A stretch of DNA of 64,000 bases from JAPPHA01 sp965242975 (GCA_965242975.1 CBDETS010000007.1:4278001-4342000), one strand, 5' to 3'. Shown: positions 9,325-18,834, counted from the stretch's first letter. The notes: a model not told the origin generated them from the sequence alone. Program-made: numbers and translations.

Positions 9325-10715
9325 CCTATCAAGCACACACTTAACTCCGGGTTGATTTCGTGCGATTCGCCCGGTCATGCAGATTGGCATGCGACAGCAG
9401 GTCTCGTCGGAGACGATAGATTGGTTCGGGACGGCCTGCAACGGCGGTGGGTTGTCACGAACGGCGCTGGCCCACGAGTTCTGCGAGCGGGAGAACTGGT
9501 CCAACCGTGTCGGCAAGCTGTGCCTTGCGTCGGCGCGCAAGCTTCTGCCGGCACTTGCGGAGAATCTGGGTGTGCGTCTTCCGGAAGCGGAAGCGCTGGA
9601 ATTCGATCCCCATGCCCGTCCCCCGTCGGACTTCCCCGACCGTTCTGTCTCGTGCCCGCTTCGGGACCTCGGTGCCCTGTCGCTTGAGTTGGTGACGGCA
9701 CCGGAGGACCGCCGCCGCTGGGAGGCGATGATCGAGAGCCATCATCCGGAGGGATGGCGCCGCCCGCCGGGTGGGCAGGTCCGGTACTGGGTCCGTTCGG
9801 AGCACGACGGGGTGCTGGGGGGCATCGGCTTCACCGCGGCCGGGATCCAGCTTGGTCCGCGCGACGGCGTCATCGGCTGGTCGGCTGATGCCCGCGTGGC
9901 CAACATCGCCAAGGTCGTGTGCAACCATCGCTTCCTGCTGCTTCCCGGTGTCCGTGTGAAGGGTCTTGCCTCCCGGGTCCTGCGCCTGGCTGCGGGCCGG
10001 ATTGCCGATGACTGGGCGGCGGCCTACGGCGAGCGTCCGGTGCTTGTGCAGAGTTTCACCGGGCCGGGACAGTCCGGCCTGAGCTACCGGGCGGCGGGGT
10101 GGAAGTGCTGCCCGGAACTGACGTCGGGGCGGCGTTCGGGTGTGCGGCGCGCGGTCTGGCTCCGGCCGCTGGTGGCGGGTTGGCACCAGGTTCTGTGCGC
10201 GGGTCCGGAACGGGTTCTCGGCTGGTCCGGATCGCTCTATTGTGCGGGGGGATGGGCTGCGCGGGAATACGGTCGCAGCACCCACCCCGACGGCCGGGTC
10301 CGGCGCCGGATTGCGCTGATGGGTGCGGCCTGGATCAATCGCCTTGGGGAACATCTGCCGTCGATCTTCCCGGGGCGTGCGGAGCAGACGGCGGCCTACC
10401 GGTTGCTGTCCAATGACGCGGTGACGATGGAGCACATTCTGGATTCGCATTTCGAGCAGACGGTTGAGCGCTGCGGTGTCGAGCGGCTTGTGCTTGCGGT
10501 ACAGGACACGACGACGCTGAATTACGACGACCTGTCACAGACTTCGGGGCTCGACGATCTTGGCGGGGGCGGCAAGGGCACCTCGGGCATCCTGGCCCAT
10601 TTCGGTGTTGCGGTGAACGCGGTGGGCTGGCCCCTGGGGATGTACACGGTGGACACGGATTTCCGTCAGGACGAGGCGAAGGACAGCGTCCGCTGGGTGG
10701 ACGGCCTTGACCAGG
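9325..10715 (+). mobile_element. IS4-type/DUF4338 element, truncated copy B
   Basis: Begins with the same CCTATCAAGCACAC end as copy A and runs in the same orientation. It extends about 400 bases further into the transposase than copy A but still loses the transposase reading at about 10,715, so no right end can be defined. Copies A and B are direct repeats of about 990 bp spaced about 7.9 kb apart, with the ISNCY element and autotransporter gene between them. Confidence 0.7.
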
Positions 10716-10825
10716 GATGCTCAAGGACAAGATCACCGGGTCGTGGTCGGCGCCGGTCCACGCGAAATCGGGAGGGAAGACCAGTACGTGACCAAATACA
10801 TGGGTCGCGAGTACGGTCCCGGTGA
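9377..10825 (+). pseudogene. IS4-type transposase with N-terminal DUF4338 domain, 3'-truncated
   Basis: Residues 1-313 repeat copy A (helix-turn-helix-like start, then the DUF4338/DruA-like domain). It continues into the IS4/Tn5-type transposase: MGAAWINRLGEHLPSIFPGR, EQTAAYRLLSND, then LAVQDTTTLNYDDL (first catalytic aspartate region), GTSGILAHFGVAV and DEAKDSVRWVDGLDQ. After about base 10,715 the frame reads unrelated arginine-rich sequence, so the second aspartate, glutamate and C-terminal domain are lost. It shows what copy A was before truncation. Confidence 0.75.
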
Positions 10826-10984
10826 GGATCCGAAAGAGGTGAGGACCATGGCAATGCGGATGCTGTTCCATCACTGCGCGGAACCGACTACACGGAAGAA
10901 CTGGTCCGGAGGGATCCCGAGTTGCTGAATCTGGCCCTTGGTGTCCCATTCCGTTGTGATCCCTGACTGGCCGTTCACACCATC

Positions 10985-11329
10985 ATGCTTCCGGAACCCA
11001 TGCGCGGACGCGAACTGCGCTCCATCGTCCGGGACGACGAGGCCGTGACCGTCTCCGGCGATCATTACAGGGTGGTTGACGGGGACATTCAACGCATTCT
11101 GGACCGGCCGAAGCCGATGGAAGTCGGCGGTCCCTGGGGTTACTGGAATCTCGATGATCCGGCCCACGACCCGGCAGAGTTTCTGGTGTTGCTTTTCCAG
11201 TTCTGCAACGGGATCCGCCGTGATCATTTGCGCTCGACGCTTCCTCCCGTTTTCGACGGTATCGAGCTTCGGTCTCCGGACTTCGGTTCGGACCTGCTCT
11301 ACGACGGGCAGGGCAACCTGATAACCTGA
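10985..11329 (+). CDS. Hypothetical protein
   Basis: A 114-residue frame with a balanced, protein-like composition and acidic, hydrophobic blocks (GGPWGYWNLDDPAHDPAEFL, LVLLFQFCNGIRRDHL). I do not recognise the family. No clear ribosome site precedes the ATG, and the frame follows directly on the truncated IS4 copy, so it may be the surviving end of a longer gene. The overlapping minus-strand frame looks less like a protein. Confidence 0.4.
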   Translation: MLPEPMRGRELRSIVRDDEAVTVSGDHYRVVDGDIQRILDRPKPMEVGGPWGYWNLDDPAHDPAEFLVLLFQFCNGIRRDHLRSTLPPVFDGIELRSPDFGSDLLYDGQGNLIT

Positions 11330-11976
11330 TCCCGGAAGTCGGGGCTCCTTTTCATCACGATTTTTCCGGGCCATAAACGCCCCTTGAACCCCTCACAAAT
11401 TCGCGGTTTCCGGGCGGTTTTCCGCCGAGACCTCCTCACATTTTGCAAACTCTCTTTTCCGGCGCCGACGCCGTTTTCAGGTACCGTGCGATCCGCGTCG
11501 TACCCTCGCGATGCCCTTGTTTCCTTTGCATCGCGCACGATCCGTTCATCCGGGTTCACCGCCATTCAGGGTAGTTTACGGGATTCGCCATTACTATTGT
11601 CTCCCCACATTGTGCAACGCCCCGAGACGGAGACACCGTTCGGGGTCAGGAACAGGACGGGCGCACGAACCCGGATCGCCCGCGTCTCCGCCGCGATGCC
11701 GCTGATTTTGATGTGTCAAGGTTCATCGGCGCCATGACCGTGCATGCGTCTGGTTGGCATTCCCCGAAGGGACGGGATCAGGACGTGCCCGAAAACCACC
11801 CTTCACGGAGAACTTGGCCAAGCCATCCGCAGGAGCCGACTGTGGCTTCCTTGAGTGCGGGCAAAGACGTTTCGGGCGATGGCATTTGCGGTTTTACATG
11901 CGGTCGCGTTCCCGCACTCGACGTCGCCGAAGAACCGCAATAGAAACATCATGCGCAGACGAGCAGGGTGGCAAGA
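11330..11976. other. Intergenic region without recognisable gene
   Basis: About 650 bases. Several small open frames overlap but none reads as a plausible protein. Short GC-rich inverted segments occur (around 11,331-11,345 and 11,415-11,435), possibly terminators for the preceding gene, but none is followed by a convincing T-run. Confidence 0.35.
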
Positions 11977-12423
11977 ATGACACGTAAGGCAACTCCTGTC
12001 GGAATCAATCATGTTGCGATCGAGGTCGGCGACATCCAGGGGGCTCTGGACTTTTATGCAGGATTCCTGGACTTCGAGATTTCCTTCAGGAGCGATACGG
12101 CCGCATTTGTCTATTTTGGCGACCAGTTCATAAATTTCTCGGCCGGTCGGCGTCAGGGGCCTGACGAACGGCGTCATTTCGGCATTGCGGTTGACGACAA
12201 GCCGCTGGCGGTCAAGTGCCTGAAGGACATGGGTGTTGAATTTCTCGATGGACCCTTTACGGACTTTCTCGATCCGTGGGGCAACAGGGTTGAACTCACA
12301 ACCTACACGAACATCCAGTTCACCAAGGCAGATCATGTCCTGAAGGGTATGGGGTTGGCCCATCTCGAGAAGACGCCCGAGGCAATTGCGGAACTCGCCA
12401 GGAAAGGCATGGCGCCGAAATAG
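11977..12423 (+). CDS. VOC (glyoxalase/dioxygenase fold) family protein
   Basis: 148 residues with the repeated beta-alpha-beta pattern of the vicinal-oxygen-chelate superfamily: INHVAIEVGDIQGALDFYAG, FVYFGDQFINFS, RRHFGIAVDDKPLAVKCL and FTDFLDPWGNRVEL. His and Glu ligands (NHVAIEV, RHFGIAV, NRVEL) are compatible with a metal site. The ATG at 11,977 is preferred over a GTG at 11,968 because AGGGTGG lies about 7 bases upstream. The substrate cannot be deduced. It stands alone, with tRNA-Lys downstream on the other strand. Confidence 0.8.
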   Translation: MTRKATPVGINHVAIEVGDIQGALDFYAGFLDFEISFRSDTAAFVYFGDQFINFSAGRRQGPDERRHFGIAVDDKPLAVKCLKDMGVEFLDGPFTDFLDPWGNRVELTTYTNIQFTKADHVLKGMGLAHLEKTPEAIAELARKGMAPK

Positions 12424-12588
12424 TTGCGCCCCGGAGGCGCTACGTGCCGCCGGTGAGGCAGCTCCCGGTGACCGGTTTCCGCCTGCACTCACATGCATCG
12501 TGATTTCTTCCCGTCAGTTGCCGAATCAGGAAGTCTGAAGACGAACAAAGGACAGAATCAAAACAATAAATTTAAACTGCATGGTGAC

Positions 12589-12664
12589 TGGTGAGCCCGA
12601 CAGGATTCGAACCTGTGACCCACTGATTAAAAGTCAGTTGCTCTACCACCTGAGCTACGGGCCC
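12589..12664 (-). tRNA. tRNA-Lys (anticodon TTT)
   Basis: Read on the minus strand from 12,664: acceptor GGGCCCG pairs with CGGGCTC (one G-T wobble), D-arm AGCTCAGGTGGTAGAGC, anticodon arm CTGACTTTTAATCAG with anticodon TTT, T-arm CAGGTTCGAATCCTG, and an encoded CCA end at 12,589-12,591. All arms form. The integrase remnant about 640 bases away makes this tRNA a candidate historical integration target, although no repeated tRNA 3' end was found nearby. Confidence 0.96.
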
Positions 12665-13121
12665 CACGTGCGAACGTACATATGAGTGATATGTCGAACA
12701 ATCAAGGACGAACGAACCACATGCCGCGCGTGGAACCCCTCGAGATGTTCCCGACGCCTCCCCGGTTCCGTTCGGCCGACCCTGAAGCTGTTGGTCACCC
12801 CTTTGGTCCTTGTGCCAGGGCGTTTGACGTTGGTCCGCGTATTGGATTTCGTACGGCGGAAGACATGGACAGCTTCGAGCGTGGGACAACGGCACGAAAT
12901 GTTCTGCAGGCCCCCATTTCATCGGTGCAGTCGCGTGTATGGCGCCAGCCGCGTCTGTCATAGTGCGGACGAATGCTTCGTGCGCTCGACGGCAGGGATT
13001 TTCCGGTATTCGGTTGTACCGAAGCCCGGGCCGCGTTCCATCGGTCGCGATGGCAGGCTTCACTGCATCACGATCCGGACGTGCCGTGAGTACGGCAGCG
13101 CCTGGCCGGCAGGGGGACAGC
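12665..13121. other. Intergenic region between tRNA-Lys and the dienelactone hydrolase gene
   Basis: About 460 bases. It should hold the promoters for tRNA-Lys (leftward) and for the hydrolase gene (rightward). Overlapping short frames do not resemble known proteins. No palindrome or repeat stands out. Confidence 0.35.
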
Positions 13122-14373
13122 GTGACAATTTCACGCAAACGTGCGTCGAACTTCGACCAGCGGATCCTCGAGATCTTCGACCGCTACCTGCACGGAGAGA
13201 TATGGAAGCTCCAGTTCATAACACAGGCCAGGAAATACGCCGTCGCCGGGGTCACCGGTGCGATGGTCCTCGAACGGCTTTAGCCAAACTATGGCTGTAA
13301 TTTCGTGCACGACATTATCGACACACCGTGGCAATGGACTTGCTGCAGTCCGGTATCGATCGATCAGTGATCGCACTGTGGCTCGGACATGAATCGGTGG
13401 AGACCACCCAGATTTACGTGGAGGCGACGCTCGCGATGAAAGAGCAGGCTCTTGCCAGAACATCCCCGCCGAACAACAGTGCTCAGGGTCGATACAAGCC
13501 CCCGGATCCCCTCCTCGGCTTTCTCAACAGCCTGTAACACAGAAGAATTATGTCGGGTAGATTGAACGCGGTTGATCAAAACAATGCGTGAATTCAGACG
13601 GTTGCAATCACGACCGTCTGCTACCCGACAAAAAAGGAACTCGATATTATGGCTGGGCACAGAAGATCGCGCCCGACGACCCCGGCGTCGAAACAGGTAC
13701 CGTCGAGTATCAGAGCCCGGAAGGCCACGGGACAATCAGGGCGCTGATGGCGAGACCTTCCGGTGCCGAAAGCCCCTTGCCTGCGGTACTCGTCGTGCAC
13801 GAAAACCGCGGATTCAATCCCTACATCGAGGATGTTGTTCGCCGGGCGGCGAAAGCCGGTTGTCTGGCACTCGGACCCGAAGGGCTGACATCGCTCGGCG
13901 GGTATCCCGGAAACGACGACGAAGGCCGCACGATGCAACGCCCGCTTGACCGCGCGAAGCTGATGGAAGACTTTTTCGCGGCGTTCGAGTTCGTGCGCGA
14001 TCACCGAAATTCGACCGGTCGGGTCGGCTGCGTCGGGTTCTGTTACGGCGTCGGCGTCTGCGACGCGCTCGCGGTTGCCCATCCTGGTCTTGCCGCTTCG
14101 ACGCCATTCTACGATCTCCGGCCCGATGTTGACGATGTACCGCAGATCGAGGTGCCACTGACGATCCATTATGCCGGGCTTGACGACCGAATCAGCGCGG
14201 GTTGGGAAGCCTACGCCGCCGCGCTTGAGGAGCAGGGCAAGGAGTTCAGCGTCCATATCTATCCGAACGTGACCCACGGCTTCCACAACGGCACCACGCC
14301 CTGCTACGACGAGAAAGCCGCGAAACTTGCCTGGAAGCGGACGCTGGCTTGCTTCGAAACGCATCTCTGGTAG
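13122..14373 (+). pseudogene. Dienelactone hydrolase family protein (YghX-like), split by an insertion
   Basis: The 5' piece starts at GTG 13,122 with an AGGGGG site and reads the family's N-terminal segment (FDQRILEIFDRYLHGEIWKL, ARKYAVAGVTGAMVLERL) to a stop at 13,281-13,283. The 3' piece resumes at about 13,642 with RYYGWAQKIAPDDPGVETG and continues through VVHENRGFNPYIEDV, GYPGNDDEGR, the nucleophile motif GFCYGVGV, Asp in GLDDRIS and His in THGFHNG to 14,373. Together they would give a near-complete enzyme with a Cys-Asp-His triad. About 358 intervening bases contain a recombinase remnant. The 3' piece may still be translated from an internal start, but it would lack the N-terminal strand region. 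Confidence 0.85.
13301..13537 (+). pseudogene. C-terminal remnant of a tyrosine recombinase (RIT-type third recombinase likely)
   Basis: Open from 13,301, it reads RHTVAMDLLQSGIDRSVIAL, WLGHESVETTQIYVEATLAM and GRYKPPDPLLGFLNSL to a stop at 13,537. The R-H-T, the H of LGH and the tyrosine of QIY are the C-terminal catalytic signature of tyrosine recombinases. This exact style of ending is typical of recombinases found in trios (RIT elements) and related transposon integrases. All upstream domains are missing. It lies within the insertion that splits the hydrolase gene. Confidence 0.8.
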
Positions 14374-14547
14374 CCGAATTCGCTGAAACGCCCGGAATCC
14401 CGCCTGGCCCAGCTTGAAGCGCAGCCCTGATGAAAGGACCATGAGGGCCGGCAGTTTGTGGTGTGCTGCGTCACCCGCGGAAGGCTGTTTACGGGATGCT
14501 GTCATGGGACTAAAACGGCGTCGATCAACTGAGGATGGAGGATTCCC

Positions 14548-14928
14548 ATGGCCGACCACGGCGCTTTCCACTGGAACGAACTGCTTACCGGAGATGTCGA
14601 AAAATCGAAGGCGTTTTTTGCCGACGTGTGTGGCTGGACCTACGACGATGTTCCCATGCCGAATTTCACTTATACGGTCGCAAAGTCAGGCGATCGGATG
14701 GTCGCGGGAATCATGGACAAGTCAAAGACCGGCAATCCGGCTATGCCGAGCCACTGGATGGCCTACATCAGCGTGGACGATGTCGATGCCGCCGCCGCAA
14801 AGGTTGCCGGGGCCGGCGGCACGGTCATGCAGGAACCTTTCGATGTCAAGGACGTCGGCCGGATCGCAATCGTCGCCGATCCGGATGGTGCGGTCGTTGG
14901 CCTGATGAAGGACGCCGGACCGGGCTGA
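14548..14928 (+). CDS. VOC family protein, CFP32/glyoxalase-like
   Basis: 126 residues starting at an ATG preceded by GGAGGA. The pattern HGAFHWNELLTGDVEKSKAF, FFADVCGWTYDD, HWMAYISVDDVDAAAAKV and RIAIVADPDGAVVGLMK is typical of the small VOC proteins related to CFP30B/CFP32. The substrate is unknown. It is unrelated in sequence detail to the VOC gene at 11,977. Confidence 0.85.
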   Translation: MADHGAFHWNELLTGDVEKSKAFFADVCGWTYDDVPMPNFTYTVAKSGDRMVAGIMDKSKTGNPAMPSHWMAYISVDDVDAAAAKVAGAGGTVMQEPFDVKDVGRIAIVADPDGAVVGLMKDAGPG

Positions 14929-15196
14929 CCGGGTGTTTCGGTGGGGCCGGCCCTCTAACCCGGGTGTGCGTATGACGCCCTGAGGCCAACAGGCCGCGCT
15001 GGCCTCGGGAATCGGTGCAGGAGAAGTTCTCGCCGAGACGTTCGTGCGACCCGTCGCGTTCCGCAATGCTGGATCATCCGGCAGATTCCGAAACGAGATT
15101 TCTGGATCGCTGTCGCGATGAACCCGATTTGTGGCCGGATTCCGGAGAGAAGCCTGGACTGCGTCAATCGTCTGGCTGAGCAGGGGATCATTGGAT

Positions 15197-16081
15197 ATGA
15201 GTGCCGGTATGTCCGGAACCGGAACACGTTCGGGTGAATTGCCCTTTCTCAAGATGCAGGGGCTTGGGAACGACTTCGTCGTGATCGACCAGCGGGGTCA
15301 GGATATCGCCGCCCGCATGTGCCCCCGATTGGCCCGGGCATTGGCAGACAGGCGTCTCGGAATCGGGTGCGATCAACTGGCCGTGTTGCGGGACGATTCG
15401 GACAGGGACGGAGATCATGATGATCCGGTTGATGCCGCCGTCGACTTCTGGAATGCCGACGGATCTCCGTCGGACGCATGTGGAAACGCGACCCGATGCA
15501 TCGGGCGGTTGCTGATGAAGGAAAGCGGGCGGAACATCGTTCGCGTTCGAACCGGCCGCGGAATCCTGAGCGTTCATGCAACAGATGACGGGGAATACTC
15601 CGTGAACATGGGACAACCGAGACGGCACTGGACAGAAATTCCGCTCGCCCGGGACGTGGACCCGATGGCTCTTCCGATCGATGGCTCGCCGGTATCGGTC
15701 AACATGGGCAATCCGCATTGTGTTTTCATTGTCGGCGAGCACGGATTGTCGGGGGCCGAGGAACGCGGCCCCGGAATCGAACGCCATCCGTTGTTTCCAG
15801 AGCGAACGAATGTCGAGTTCGTCCATGTCGTCGACAGGAATGCCATTCGTGCCCGAATCTGGGAACGCGGCACAGGTGTCACGCTGGCGAGCGGGTCCGG
15901 GTCATGTGCCGCCGCAGTGGCAACTCACCTCAGGGGGTTCACGGAACGAAGGGTAACCGTCCGGCTGGACGGCGGTTCGCTGGAAATTGACTGGAGAGAC
16001 GACGGGGTCTGGATGAAGGGACCGGCCGACAAGGTCTATTCAGGCCGCCTTGCGCCGGAATTCATGGAGAGGCTGGAATGA
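15197..16081 (+). CDS. dapF: Diaminopimelate epimerase
   Basis: Interconverts LL- and meso-diaminopimelate for lysine and peptidoglycan synthesis. LPFLKMQGLGNDFVVID opens the first domain. The two catalytic cysteines are in the block NADGSPSDACGNATRC and in GVTLASGSGSCAAAVATHL, and NMGNPHCVFIV and NVEFVHVVDRNAIRARIWER complete the family pattern. The start at 15,197 gives 294 residues, a normal length, and is preceded by AGGGG. It overlaps the next gene by 4 bases (ATGA), so the two are translationally coupled, as is usual in alphaproteobacteria. Confidence 0.95.
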   Translation: MSAGMSGTGTRSGELPFLKMQGLGNDFVVIDQRGQDIAARMCPRLARALADRRLGIGCDQLAVLRDDSDRDGDHDDPVDAAVDFWNADGSPSDACGNATRCIGRLLMKESGRNIVRVRTGRGILSVHATDDGEYSVNMGQPRRHWTEIPLARDVDPMALPIDGSPVSVNMGNPHCVFIVGEHGLSGAEERGPGIERHPLFPERTNVEFVHVVDRNAIRARIWERGTGVTLASGSGSCAAAVATHLRGFTERRVTVRLDGGSLEIDWRDDGVWMKGPADKVYSGRLAPEFMERLE

Positions 16082-17352
16082 CCGTTGCCAACCTGTTCGA
16101 GACGTTCGGCTGCCGGCTCAACGCCTACGAAACCGAAGTCATGACCCGGCTTGCCGAGAATGCGGGCGTCGAAAACGCGATTGTCGTGAACAGCTGTGCA
16201 GTGACGGCCGAGACGGTTCGCCGGACAAGGCAGCGCATTCGGAGACTTCGCCGGGATCATCCGGAACGCACGTTGATCGTCACGGGATGTGCCGCGCAAA
16301 CGGATCCGGACACGTTCGCTACGATGCAGGAAGTCGACCAGGTCCTTGGAAACGCCGAAAAACTGACGCCCGGTGTCTGGAGCGGGATCGGTAGGAACGG
16401 CAAGGGATTGTCGGGTTCCGGCCGGGTGGAGGTCGGAGACATCATGGAATGTCGGTCGACAGCGGTTGGTCTTGTCGATGGTCTCGGAACGCGGTCCCGG
16501 GCATATGTCCAGATTCAGAACGGATGCGATCATCGGTGCACGTTTTGCATCATCCCTTTCGGGCGGGGCAACAGCCGCTCCGTGCCCGAGGAGTTCGTCG
16601 TCAATCAGGTCGCCCATCTTGTGGACCGAGGATTCGGCGAGGTGGTTCTCACCGGGGTCGATCTGACCGCCTGGGGTGCGGACCTCGCCGGAAAACCACG
16701 CCTTGGCGACCTCGTGACAAGCGTTCTCGACCGGAATTCCGAACTGCAAAGACTCCGCCTTTCGTCCCTGGATTCCATTGAGGTCGATTCCGCTCTTCTC
16801 GGCGTGATTGAATCCGAACCTCGACTGATGCCGCACCTTCATTTGTCGCTGCAATCAGGCGATAACCTGATCCTCAAGCGGATGAAGCGCCGGCACAGTC
16901 GGGAAGATGCCATACGGTTCTGTGCGGACGTTCGCGACCGCAGACCGGACATGGTATTCGGAGCGGACCTCATCGCGGGGTTCCCCACCGAGGATCAGGG
17001 GATGTTCGACCGCTCGGTATCGTTGGTCGAGGAATGCGGCCTGACCTGGCTGCATGTTTTCCCGTATTCGGCACGACCGGGAACTCCGGCAGCAAGAATG
17101 CCCCAGAATTCAGGGGAAGTCATCAGTTCAAGGGCGCGACAACTGCGCGGGGTCGCGAAAACCATGATTGACATGTACCTGGACTCCCAGGTGGGCTGCC
17201 GTCAGGTTGTTCTCATGGAAAGCGCGCGAACCGGACGAACCGAGGGATTTGCCGAAGTCCGGCTTGACTCGGACGCCGCCCCCGGAAAGATCGTGCACGC
17301 GGCGGTCACGGGTGTTGACGGACGCCGATTGAATGCCCACATCATTCAGTAG
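16078..17352 (+). CDS. mtaB: tRNA (N6-L-threonylcarbamoyladenosine(37)-C(2))-methylthiotransferase
   Basis: Radical-SAM methylthiotransferase that converts t6A37 to ms2t6A37 in tRNAs. The N-terminal UPF0004 domain carries the second-cluster cysteines (ETFGCRLNAYE, VVNSCAVTAE, VTGCAAQTDP). The radical-SAM CxxxCxxC motif is NGCDHRCTFCIIPFGRGNSR. HLHLSLQSGDNLILKRMKR, FGADLIAGFPTED and LHVFPYSARPGTPAARM are characteristic of MtaB rather than MiaB. A TRAM-like tail closes the protein (424 residues). Its ATG overlaps the dapF stop. Confidence 0.94.
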   Translation: MTVANLFETFGCRLNAYETEVMTRLAENAGVENAIVVNSCAVTAETVRRTRQRIRRLRRDHPERTLIVTGCAAQTDPDTFATMQEVDQVLGNAEKLTPGVWSGIGRNGKGLSGSGRVEVGDIMECRSTAVGLVDGLGTRSRAYVQIQNGCDHRCTFCIIPFGRGNSRSVPEEFVVNQVAHLVDRGFGEVVLTGVDLTAWGADLAGKPRLGDLVTSVLDRNSELQRLRLSSLDSIEVDSALLGVIESEPRLMPHLHLSLQSGDNLILKRMKRRHSREDAIRFCADVRDRRPDMVFGADLIAGFPTEDQGMFDRSVSLVEECGLTWLHVFPYSARPGTPAARMPQNSGEVISSRARQLRGVAKTMIDMYLDSQVGCRQVVLMESARTGRTEGFAEVRLDSDAAPGKIVHAAVTGVDGRRLNAHIIQ

Positions 17353-17490
17353 CGAGAGGCCGGCGTCACGCGGTTTTCCGTGCACTGGATTCGAGACGGC
17401 ATGACCCGGGTGAGCCGGGCCTCCGGGGACCGGGAGCAGCCGGTCGCGGCGGGTGCCATGAGTTGAATACAGCGAATCAGGAACAGGACG

Positions 17491-17775
17491 ATGTTGATAC
17501 CAGCCATTCCATTGGCAAAGGCGGCCGTGCTCGCCGGGGCTGCGTGGATTGCCTTGCAGCGGGTTGGCCCGCACTCATTTTGCCGAAGTGAAGCCGACCG
17601 ACTCGACAACGTAGCTCCAGGACTTCAGGCAAGTATGCGCGGTCCCGACCGAATTCATGGATCGGGACGATGGTTCAGGCGGTACCGTCTCCGGGGGATC
17701 CGGCGGTGGCTTGAAATCGATGCGGCCGCGATTTTCCGGGTCAAGGTGAGGATGCCGGGAGGTGAACGGGCATGA
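17491..17775 (+). CDS. Small hypothetical protein coupled to the GST gene
   Basis: 94 residues with a hydrophobic start (MLIPAIPLAKAAVLAGAAWI) that could be a membrane anchor, followed by a short arginine-rich domain with FRRYRLRGIRRWLEIDAAAI. Support for its reality: AGGAACAGG ahead of the ATG and a 4-base ATGA overlap with the glutathione S-transferase start. It resembles small alphaproteobacterial proteins of unknown function that I recall near GST genes, but I cannot name the family. Confidence 0.5.
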   Translation: MLIPAIPLAKAAVLAGAAWIALQRVGPHSFCRSEADRLDNVAPGLQASMRGPDRIHGSGRWFRRYRLRGIRRWLEIDAAAIFRVKVRMPGGERA

Positions 17776-18386
17776 AGCTCTACTTTGCGCTACCGTCGCC
17801 GTATGTGAGGAAAGTCCGGGTTTGCCTGATCGAAACGGGGCAGGAGGCAGATGTTGAACTGGTCGACGCGATTGGGACCCCGATTGACTCCAGCCACATG
17901 CCCACAGGGCACAACCCCCTCGGAAAGATCCCGTGCCTGCTCCTCGACGACGGGCAGGCCTTGTACGACAGCCGGGTGATCACGCGGTATCTCGACGCGA
18001 GAGCTGGCGGAAAACTCTATCCGGATGGCGAGTCCCTGTGGACGGTCCTGACGTTGGAGGCGATGGCGGATGGTGTACTCGATGCCGCGGTGCTGATGGT
18101 CTACGAACACCGGTGTCGTCCTCGGCACCTGGTTTACGAAACCTGGGTCGATGGCCAGAGGGACAAGGTGAACCGTGCGCTTGATGCGATCGAAGTGAAC
18201 TGGGTGGATCACCTCGACGGACGTCCGGACATGGGGACGATCAGCGTCGGAATAGCGCTCGAGTACCTGGACTTTCGACATCCGGGTCTTGACTGGCGAT
18301 CAGGGAGAAACCGGCTTTCGGCATGGCAGGCGGAATTCTCCGGACGACCATCAATGGCTGCGACCCGACCCGCTGATCCTGTCTGA
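17772..18386 (+). CDS. Glutathione S-transferase family protein
   Basis: 204 residues. The thioredoxin-fold N-domain begins MKLYFALPSPYVRKVRVCL, with the SPY/xRK motif typical of bacterial GSTs, then NPLGKIPCLLLDDGQALYDS (cis-proline, glutathione-binding) and SRVITRYLDAR. The helical C-domain contains SVGIALEYLDFRHPGLDWR. It probably conjugates or reduces small electrophiles in the cytoplasm. The start overlaps the stop of the small gene upstream. Confidence 0.88.
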   Translation: MKLYFALPSPYVRKVRVCLIETGQEADVELVDAIGTPIDSSHMPTGHNPLGKIPCLLLDDGQALYDSRVITRYLDARAGGKLYPDGESLWTVLTLEAMADGVLDAAVLMVYEHRCRPRHLVYETWVDGQRDKVNRALDAIEVNWVDHLDGRPDMGTISVGIALEYLDFRHPGLDWRSGRNRLSAWQAEFSGRPSMAATRPADPV

Positions 18387-18834
18387 GTATCAACGGTCCT
18401 GCCGAACAGCCGCAATCCCGGGCATACACGTCAAGCCATGACTCCCTGAACCTCCCTGGACGCCCCGTTGTGTTTCCCGAAGGCTTTCTGAGCGGGCATT
18501 GGAGCGAACTGCCGGGCCCAGGAACGTGCATTGTCGGCCAGTACGGCCATACGGAGACACGAAAGAGTGCGGAGCATCGACCATTCACGTGAACACGCCC
18601 GGCACAGGAGGTTTTCAAATCAGGGCAATGACACCAGGGGCACCGGGACAAGGGTGTGAGCAGGGTTCGCAACGATTCGACGATTCCAAACCGCCTGTTC
18701 CTTGGCGGGTCGCCGCAAGGTTTATCTGGACGGTTTGAACGGGCAAGTGTAGTAACCGCGGGATTCCGAGCGCGGAATTGTATCCGGAACCCGTCCGGCT
18801 GATCGCGTGAACGGAAGGAAGAAGGGAGAAACTC
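18387..18834. other. Intergenic region upstream of petABC
   Basis: About 450 bases that should contain the pet operon promoter. A TTGAAC near 18,736 is a possible -35 box, but a matching -10 box is not clear. The open frames here do not look like proteins. No hairpin with a T-run follows the GST gene. Confidence 0.35.

Noticed and set aside
6873..9338. 821-codon minus-strand frame opposite the autotransporter gene
   Set aside because: GC-rich antisense shadow with arginine/alanine-rich low complexity and no domain pattern.
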